The position numbers and the translations under genes are program-made. A stretch of DNA of 41,638 nucleotides, taken from contig JAJZGI010000014.1 of assembly GCA_021798575.1 (NCBI GenBank), positions 1 to 41,638 of the forward strand, read 5' to 3'. This document shows, piece by piece, positions 36,999 to 41,638 of the stretch. Position 1 is the stretch's first letter. Each line of letters begins with the position of its first letter. Source of the stretch: Pseudomonadota bacterium (GTDB lineage: Bacteria > Pseudomonadota > Alphaproteobacteria > Acetobacterales > Acetobacteraceae). The notes under the pieces were generated by a model. The model saw nothing but the letters and a program-made list of their open reading frames with translations. It was not told the origin of the DNA and did not search any database.

Positions 36999-37848
36999 GC
37001 CACGGCGCACTGGGCACGAGCGCCGGCGGACGCTCAGCGCCGCGCTCGGCTGGGCCGCCTGCGCGCTCGCGCTGGTGCTGGTCATCGGCCCGCTGCTGGA
37101 CATTGTGTATGTCGTGGCGGCACGCGGGCTCTCGGCGTTTTCGATCGGCCTGTTCACCACCGTGACCAACGGCACCGGCGGCGGGCTGCTCAACGCCATC
37201 ACCGGCACCATCATCCTCTCCCTGGGCGCGCTGGTCGTCGCCGTGCCGGTCGGCGTGGGGGCGGGAATCTATCTCAGCGAATACGGCACCAACCGGCTGG
37301 GTAGCGGCATCCGCTTTTTATCCGACGTGCTGACCGGCACGCCCTCCATTGTGCTCGGCTACTTCTCCTATATCGTGTTCGTCACCTGGCTGGGCTGGGA
37401 TTTCTCGGTGCTCGCCGGCTCCATCACGTTGGCCATCCTCATCGTGCCGTATCTCGCGCGCATCACCGAGCTGGCGTTGCGCCAGGTGCCCAACAACATG
37501 CGCGAGGCGGGCTTCGCGCTCGGCGCACGCGAGCCGACGGTGGTATTCAAAATAGTGCTGCCGATGGCGGCCCCCGGCGTGATCACCGGCATCCTGCTGG
37601 CGCTCGCGATCTCGGTCGGCGAGACGGCGCCGCTCATCTACACCGCCGGCTGGTCCAACTATCAGTGGAACGGGCACCTCACCAACTCGCCGATCGGCTA
37701 TCTCACCTACGTGATCTGGAGCTTCATCAACGAGCCCTCTGATTCAGCCCACGCGCTCGCGTTCGCCGCGGCGCTCATCGTCATGCTGGTGGTGCTCGCC
37801 ATCAATATCGGCGTCCGGCTCGTGGTGCGGCGGAAAAAGCCCGGCTGA
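36979..37848 (+). CDS. pstA: Phosphate ABC transporter permease PstA
   Basis: A 289-aa permease partner of PstC with six predicted helices. The family motif FLSDVLTGTPSIVLGYF is present, and the ATPase-contact EAA loop is NNMREAGFALGAREPTVVFKIVLP. ISVGETAPLIYTAG near the C-terminus is diagnostic of PstA. The ATG at 36979 has ggggg upstream and lies inside pstC. Its stop is one base from the end of the convergent kch; no pstB or phoU follows. Confidence 0.95.
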   Translation: MSATLNRPRRTGHERRRTLSAALGWAACALALVLVIGPLLDIVYVVAARGLSAFSIGLFTTVTNGTGGGLLNAITGTIILSLGALVVAVPVGVGAGIYLSEYGTNRLGSGIRFLSDVLTGTPSIVLGYFSYIVFVTWLGWDFSVLAGSITLAILIVPYLARITELALRQVPNNMREAGFALGAREPTVVFKIVLPMAAPGVITGILLALAISVGETAPLIYTAGWSNYQWNGHLTNSPIGYLTYVIWSFINEPSDSAHALAFAAALIVMLVVLAINIGVRLVVRRKKPG

Positions 37849-37849
37849 T

Positions 37850-39088
37850 TCAGCTCTGCTGGGGTTTTACGTCCAGGAACCTCTCCAGCAGCCACTCGCC
37901 GTCGATTTTTTCCTCGGTCAGCGCCATCGCCAGCACCTCGCCACCGAACACGTTGGGTGCCACGATCATGTCCGGCTGGACGCGGCGCACCCGCTCCAGG
38001 TTCCTGCGGCTGCTCACCGCGGCGACCTTTTTGGCGTCGCTCGCCAGCTCGCGCAGGGCGAGGATCACGAAGGCGTTCTCGGCGTCATCGCCGGAGAGTG
38101 CCAGCACCGCATAGGCGGTCTCGGCGCCGGCGCGGCGCAGCACCTCCAGGTCCGTCGCATCTCCCTGCACGATCTCGGCCTCGCCGAAAGCCGCGTTGGG
38201 TTGTTCCACGATCACCACCACCGCCTTGTCCCGGTTGAGCAGCTCCCGCACCGTGTTCTGGGCGAGCGATCCCTCGCCGGTGATGATATAGTGGTTTACC
38301 CGTTTCATGCGCTTCCTCTTGGGCTCGATGATACGGCTCAATCTTCCCTGCACCAGCGGGCCTACGACGGCGGTGAGCGAGGTGAGGAAGACGCTGAGCC
38401 CCAGAATGATGAGTGAGATGACGAACAGCCGGGCGCTGTTGCTCTTGGGCAGGATATCGCCATAGCCCACCGTGGACATGGTGACGACCGTGAAATAGAC
38501 CGCCTGGGGCAGGGTGAGGATGGGCGGCGCGAAACCCTGGCCGAGGATGAGCGAGCCCAGCACGCCATAGACTATCAGCAGCGCTGTGGCGGCGAGCGCG
38601 AAGAGTGTGGCCGCCGCCAGCGATGATTTGCGGAACGCCTCGCCCGAGACCGAGAGTGCCGCGAGCAACACAAAAATATACAACACACCGCTGGAGTGCC
38701 ATGACTCATGGCTGTAGCCGAGCATGAGCGCGAGCTGCGCCAGGGTGATCAGCAATGCCGAGATCCACGCCAGGCGCGAGCTGAGCAGCAGGCCGATGGC
38801 GATGAAGATCTGCAAGCCGCCGATGATGACGGTCGGCACGCCGCGCAGGATGAACTCCGGCACGCCGGACGAGAGCGGATGCAGCGCATTGAACAGGCCG
38901 CCCAGTTGCAGATGCAGATATTGCTGCGCATAGGCGCGGATGGTCGGCATGAGGGCGACGACGCCTGCGGCACCCACCGCCACGGCCAGCGGCAGCTGCG
39001 GGAACCACAGGTTCATCCGCGCCCGCAGATAGAACCGCCGCAGCGCGGGCTTGATTCGAATCAGCCCGGTTTGCGGCAGGAATCTCAA
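37850..39088 (-). CDS. kch: Kch-type potassium channel with RCK (TrkA-N) domain
   Basis: A 412-aa channel with the same plan as Escherichia coli Kch (417 aa): about six N-terminal hydrophobic segments, a pore loop with selectivity filter TVGYGD at residues 206-211, and a cytoplasmic RCK domain from about residue 265 (YIITGEGSLAQNTV) with GDATDLEVLRRAG and the LALSGDDAENAFVILALREL segment. The start is TTG at 39088, overlapping the purS stop (TTGA); an ATG at 39016 would remove 24 residues. It lies downstream of purC and purS, an odd partner, and may contain an internal start at codon 261. Confidence 0.9.
   Translation of the reverse strand: MRFLPQTGLIRIKPALRRFYLRARMNLWFPQLPLAVAVGAAGVVALMPTIRAYAQQYLHLQLGGLFNALHPLSSGVPEFILRGVPTVIIGGLQIFIAIGLLLSSRLAWISALLITLAQLALMLGYSHESWHSSGVLYIFVLLAALSVSGEAFRKSSLAAATLFALAATALLIVYGVLGSLILGQGFAPPILTLPQAVYFTVVTMSTVGYGDILPKSNSARLFVISLIILGLSVFLTSLTAVVGPLVQGRLSRIIEPKRKRMKRVNHYIITGEGSLAQNTVRELLNRDKAVVVIVEQPNAAFGEAEIVQGDATDLEVLRRAGAETAYAVLALSGDDAENAFVILALRELASDAKKVAAVSSRRNLERVRRVQPDMIVAPNVFGGEVLAMALTEEKIDGEWLLERFLDVKPQQS
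38306..38321 (-). promoter_or_regulatory. Internal ribosome-binding site and ATG for a free RCK domain
   Basis: On the minus strand the bases AAGAGGAAGCGCATG place a strong Shine-Dalgarno (AGAGGA) 5 nt before the ATG of codon 261. The product would start MKRVNHYIITGEG, just at the RCK domain. Internal starts at the equivalent place are known in Escherichia coli Kch and archaeal MthK, where the free RCK joins the gating ring. Confidence 0.6.
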
Positions 39089-39327
39089 GCCACGATCTCG
39101 ACCTCAAAACGCTCGATGACGCTGTTGGCGAGCAGTTTTTTGGCCATCTGTTCGGCGGCCACGCGCGCCGCCTGCGGGTCGCGCTCATCCAGCGTGAGTT
39201 CGATGACCTTGCCCGCCCGGACCTCGCCGACCTGCGGGAAGCCCAGACCATGCAACGCCTGGCCGATCGCCTTGCCCTGGGGGTCCAGCACGCCGTCCTT
39301 CAGCATCACGGTGACAACCGCCCTCAT
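39085..39327 (-). CDS. purS: Phosphoribosylformylglycinamidine synthase subunit PurS
   Basis: An 80-aa PurS, the small subunit of the three-part FGAM synthase (PurS, PurL, PurQ), which amidates FGAR in purine synthesis using ammonia from glutamine. The N-terminal pattern [21 protein letters not shown] and [16 protein letters not shown] are typical. It overlaps purC by ATGA and kch by TTGA. purQ usually follows purS but here is replaced by kch. Confidence 0.94.
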   Translation of the reverse strand: MRAVVTVMLKDGVLDPQGKAIGQALHGLGFPQVGEVRAGKVIELTLDERDPQAARVAAEQMAKKLLANSVIERFEVEIVA

Positions 39328-40088
39328 TGCATCATCTCCGGGCCCTTCATGTCGCGCGAGCCGGCCTCGGGCAGGATGCCTAGCCGCCGGGCGACCTCCT
39401 GGTACGCCTCCTCGATTTTACCGAGGTCCCGGCGGAAGCGGTCCTTGTCCATCTTCTCGTTGGTCTTGGCGTCCCACAGGCGGCAGTTATCCGGGCTGAT
39501 CTCATCGGCCAGGATGACCCGCATGTCCTCGTTCTCGTACAGGCGACCGAACTCCACCTTGAAATCCACCAGCGTGATGCCGACGCCGAGGAACAGCCCG
39601 CTCAGGAAGTCGTTGATGCGCAGCGTGAGATGCACGATGTCGTCCATGTCCGGCGGGGTCGCCCAGCCGAACGCGGTGATATGCTCCTCGGAGACCATCG
39701 GGTCGTTCAGCCCGTCGTTCTTGTAGTAGTACTCCACGATGGAGCGCGGCAGCCGCGTGCCCTCGGGGATGCCCAGGCGCGAGGAGAGTGAGCCCGCGGC
39801 GACGTTGCGCACGACGACCTCTATGGGGATAATCTCAACCTCTTTAATGAGTTGCTCGCGCATGTTCAGGCGGCGGATGAAGTGGGTCGGGATGTTGATC
39901 TCGGCCAGTTTCATCATCAGGAACTCGCTGATGCGGTTGTTCAGCACGCCCTTGCCGGTGATGGTGCCTTTTTTTTGTGCGTTGAACGCGGTGGCGTCGT
40001 CCTTGAAATACTGCACGAGGGTGCCGGGCTCCGGCCCCTCGAACAGGATCTTTGCTTTGCCTTCATAGAGCTGCCGGCGCCGGGCCAT
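39324..40088 (-). CDS. purC: SAICAR synthetase
   Basis: A 254-aa phosphoribosylaminoimidazole-succinocarboxamide synthase, which couples CAIR with aspartate using ATP in purine synthesis. Seen: the N-terminal [24 protein letters not shown] (ATP-binding), [26 protein letters not shown] and [15 protein letters not shown], all conserved PurC blocks. First gene of the minus-strand purC-purS-kch run; the 72 bp to the next gene shows nothing clear. Confidence 0.96.
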   Translation of the reverse strand: MARRRQLYEGKAKILFEGPEPGTLVQYFKDDATAFNAQKKGTITGKGVLNNRISEFLMMKLAEINIPTHFIRRLNMREQLIKEVEIIPIEVVVRNVAAGSLSSRLGIPEGTRLPRSIVEYYYKNDGLNDPMVSEEHITAFGWATPPDMDDIVHLTLRINDFLSGLFLGVGITLVDFKVEFGRLYENEDMRVILADEISPDNCRLWDAKTNEKMDKDRFRRDLGKIEEAYQEVARRLGILPEAGSRDMKGPEMMQ

Positions 40089-40160
40089 GAAAATACCTTT
40101 GGTGTGTGATCAGCGCCTGCCTATACCAACCTCGTGCTGGCTTTGCTATGGTCGGTGTTT

Positions 40161-41225
40161 TCAGGCCGCGACCGTCTGCATCGCCGGATAGTCCGTGTAG
40201 CCATGCGGGCCTGGCGTGTAGAGGGTCTCGGCATCCAGCGGGTTCAGCGGTGCGTTGGTGGCAAAGCGCGCCACCAGGTCCGGGTTGGCGATATAGGCCT
40301 TGCCCCAGGCCACGGCATCGGCCACGCCCGCCGCCAGCGCCGCCTCGGCGGATTCGCGCGTGAAACCCTCATTGGCGATATACACGCCGCCGAAAGCCTT
40401 CTTCAGTTGCGGGCCGATGGAATCGTCGCCCTGGTGCTCACGCGCGCAGATAAACGCGATGCCGCGCTCGCCAAGTTCACGCGCAACATAAGTAAAAGTT
40501 GCCAACGGGTTGGAATCACCCATGGAATGGCTGTCCATCCGTGGCGCCAGATGCATCCCCACCTGGCCCGGCTCCCACACGGAGGTCACGGTGTCCGTCA
40601 CCTCCAGCATCAGCCGGGCGCGGTTGGGCAGGCTGCCGCCATAGTCATCCGTGCGCTTGTTGGAGCCGTCCTGCAGAAACTGGTCGAGCAGATAGCCGTT
40701 CGCGCCGTGGATCTCCACGCCGTCGAACCCGGCCATCTGGGCGTTCATCGCGGCCTTGCGGTAGGCCTCGACGATGCCTGGGATTTCAGCGGTTTCCAGC
40801 GCGCGTGGCGTTACGTATTTCTGCTCCGGGCGGACCAGGCTGACATGGCCTTGCGCGGCGATGGCGCTGGGGGCGACCGGTAGCTCGCCGTTCAAAAACA
40901 AGGGTGCCGAGATGCGCCCGACGTGCCAGAGCTGCGCGAAGATGCGCCCGCCGGCCTGATGCACCGCCCGGGTCGTCAGCTTCCAGCCCTGGACCTGATC
41001 ATCGGACCACAGGCCCGGCGTATCGGCATAACCCACCCCCATGGGCGTGACGGAGGTGGCCTCCGAGATGATGAGCCCGGCGGCGGCGCGCTGGCGGTAG
41101 TATTCCGCCATCATGGCGTTGGGGACGCGCCCGGCGCTGGCGCGCTGGCGGGTGAGCGGCGCCATGATGATCCTGTTGGGCAGCGTGAGGTCGCCGAGTT
41201 GCAGGGGTGAGAACAGCGATTCCAT
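40161..41225 (-). CDS. Old Yellow Enzyme family alkene reductase (NemA-like)
   Basis: A 354-aa FMN-binding TIM-barrel ene-reductase that reduces activated C=C bonds, and in NemA also nitrate esters and N-ethylmaleimide, with NAD(P)H. Family blocks: NRIIMAPLTRQRA, FAQLWHVGRIS, the catalytic HGANGYLLDQFLQDGSNKRTDDYGGS, and IANEGFTRESAEAAL near the C-terminus with the FMN phosphate-binding AWGKAYIANPDL. A ribosome-binding site (agga) precedes the ATG. Single-gene unit with its own upstream region containing a TGTGC-GCACA repeat. Physiological substrate unknown. Confidence 0.92.
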   Translation of the reverse strand: MESLFSPLQLGDLTLPNRIIMAPLTRQRASAGRVPNAMMAEYYRQRAAAGLIISEATSVTPMGVGYADTPGLWSDDQVQGWKLTTRAVHQAGGRIFAQLWHVGRISAPLFLNGELPVAPSAIAAQGHVSLVRPEQKYVTPRALETAEIPGIVEAYRKAAMNAQMAGFDGVEIHGANGYLLDQFLQDGSNKRTDDYGGSLPNRARLMLEVTDTVTSVWEPGQVGMHLAPRMDSHSMGDSNPLATFTYVARELGERGIAFICAREHQGDDSIGPQLKKAFGGVYIANEGFTRESAEAALAAGVADAVAWGKAYIANPDLVARFATNAPLNPLDAETLYTPGPHGYTDYPAMQTVAA

Positions 41226-41269
41226 GGGTGATCCTGATAAAAGTTGATGCGCGGGATATTAGGGTGGAA

Positions 41270-41282
41270 TGTGCGCCGCACA
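41270..41282. promoter_or_regulatory. Short inverted repeat upstream of the ene-reductase
   Basis: TGTGC and GCACA around GCC lie 45 bp before the ATG. OYE genes are often controlled by a TetR/NemR-like repressor, so this is a candidate operator, but five-pair repeats are common by chance. Confidence 0.25.
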
Positions 41283-41359
41283 ATATGCCGGTGGGCAGGG
41301 CAGGGGTGCGGAGGTCGCAATCAATTCCATCTTGCCACTCCCATTCTGCATTGCGTTCT

Positions 41360-41457
41360 GTCATTGCGAAAATCATGCGCATCTGGGCATGATTTGAAGC
41401 AATCCATTTTGTTGTCTTGCAATGAAAAATGGATGGCTTCGCTTCGCTCGCCATGAC
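41360..41457. repeat. Nested palindromic intergenic repeat element
   Basis: Outer arms GTCATTGCGA (41360-41369) and TCGCCATGAC (41448-41457) pair with one mismatch. Inside, gaagcaatccatttt (41396-41410) pairs with aaaatggatggcttc (41426-41440) with one mismatch, and AAATCATGC (41370-41378) pairs perfectly with GCATGATTT (41387-41395). The gtcattgcga / gaagcaatcc / gcttcgctcg words are those of a dispersed repeat I know from many alphaproteobacterial genomes. With the palindrome that follows, this is the content of the 306-bp gap 41226-41531. Confidence 0.75.
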
Positions 41458-41479
41458 ACCCGCACGCCGGATGGAGCTT

Positions 41480-41507
41480 CATATTATTACGATATCGTAA
41501 TAATATG
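41480..41507. promoter_or_regulatory. Perfect 28-bp palindrome, likely operator
   Basis: CATATTATTACGAT is followed directly by its exact reverse complement, ATCGTAATAATATG, with no spacer. It is AT-rich in a GC-rich setting. It lies 25 bp beyond the end of the partial gene at the right edge, between the palindromic repeat and that gene. No T-run flanks it, so an operator or a hairpin mRNA end is more likely than a standard terminator. Confidence 0.55.
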
Positions 41508-41531
41508 AGCGCGGAAAGGCCGGGATGGGAA

Positions 41532-41638
41532 TCAGAGATAAAAATCGCGGGGGTTGAAGAATTGCCGGGCGGCGAGTTGGGCCTCGAAGGGCGTCATGAC
41601 CCTGGGTGGGGTTGGGCGCCAGATTCTTCGGGCCGGTT
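41532..41638 (-). CDS. C-terminal end of an unidentified gene, cut by the window edge
   Basis: The minus-strand frame ending with TGA at 41532-41534 is open to the window edge for 34 codons and reads RVMTPFEAQLAARQFFNPRDFYL at its end (shown here in part: TPFEAQLAARQFF, NPRDFYL). Third codon positions are strongly G/C, unlike the other minus frames, which supports coding. I do not recognise the family. It could also be a short ORF starting at the internal Met. Confidence 0.4.
   Translation of the reverse strand, partial: PARRIWRPTPPRVMTPFEAQLAARQFFNPRDFYL

Overview
This 41.6 kb window is a GC-rich, densely packed chromosomal segment from an alphaproteobacterium. The signs are a MipZ-type division-site ATPase, a run of CcrM-type GANTC sites in its promoter, and the order erpA / dgt-argS-SPOR-nagZ-(M50)-scpA-scpB / tatB-tatC-serS. 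I favour the Rhodospirillales/Acetobacterales (Acetobacteraceae-like) side, but that placement is inferred from gene order and content, not computed. There is no prophage, complete transposon, rRNA, tRNA or CRISPR array that I can see.

Layout. 1-330 is a 20-bp tandem repeat array that grades into degenerate copies of the start region of yraN. 331-7348 holds yraN, an M20 peptidase, cysS, an RNA methyltransferase, a sulfotransferase, xth, erpA and dgt. 7359-13263 is one long plus-strand operon-like run (argS, SPOR protein, nagZ, M50 protease, scpA, scpB, chaC), with most junctions overlapping by a few bases. 13388-15881 is tatB-tatC-serS. 15851-23695 is a complete five-step histidine utilisation locus: hutI-H-G-U-D on the minus strand and hutF-hutC on the plus strand, divergent around one perfect TTGTATATACAA palindrome that is the expected HutC operator. 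23780-29538 has ilvD plus a small membrane protein, priA, a transaldolase-like aldolase and xerC. 29567-31671 is an AT-richer, probably acquired OafA-type acyltransferase/SGNH gene, split by a run of 12 G (coding strand) that is a candidate phase-variation switch. 31726-34611 has mipZ, an FMN reductase and a nitronate-monooxygenase-like protein. 34880-37848 is pstS-pstC-pstA without pstB. 37850-40088 is purC-purS-kch on the minus strand. 40161-41225 is an Old Yellow Enzyme, followed by about 300 bp of non-coding sequence with a nested palindromic repeat and a perfect 28-bp palindrome. The 3' end of another minus-strand gene runs off the right edge.

How it works together. The hut genes take histidine to urocanate, imidazolonepropionate, formiminoglutamate, formylglutamate and glutamate, with HutC as local repressor. 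scpA/scpB (condensin), mipZ (division site), xerC (dimer resolution) and priA (replication restart) are chromosome-maintenance genes. pstSCA imports phosphate but needs an ATPase encoded elsewhere. Genes are tightly packed: many neighbours overlap by exactly four bases (ATGA, GTGA or TTGA), TTG and GTG starts are common, and five convergent pairs leave no room for an intrinsic terminator.

The points I would follow up first are the G-tract in the acyltransferase, the yraN repeat array, an internal Shine-Dalgarno/ATG inside kch that could make a free RCK domain, the GANTC cluster before mipZ, and the 28-bp palindrome near the right edge.
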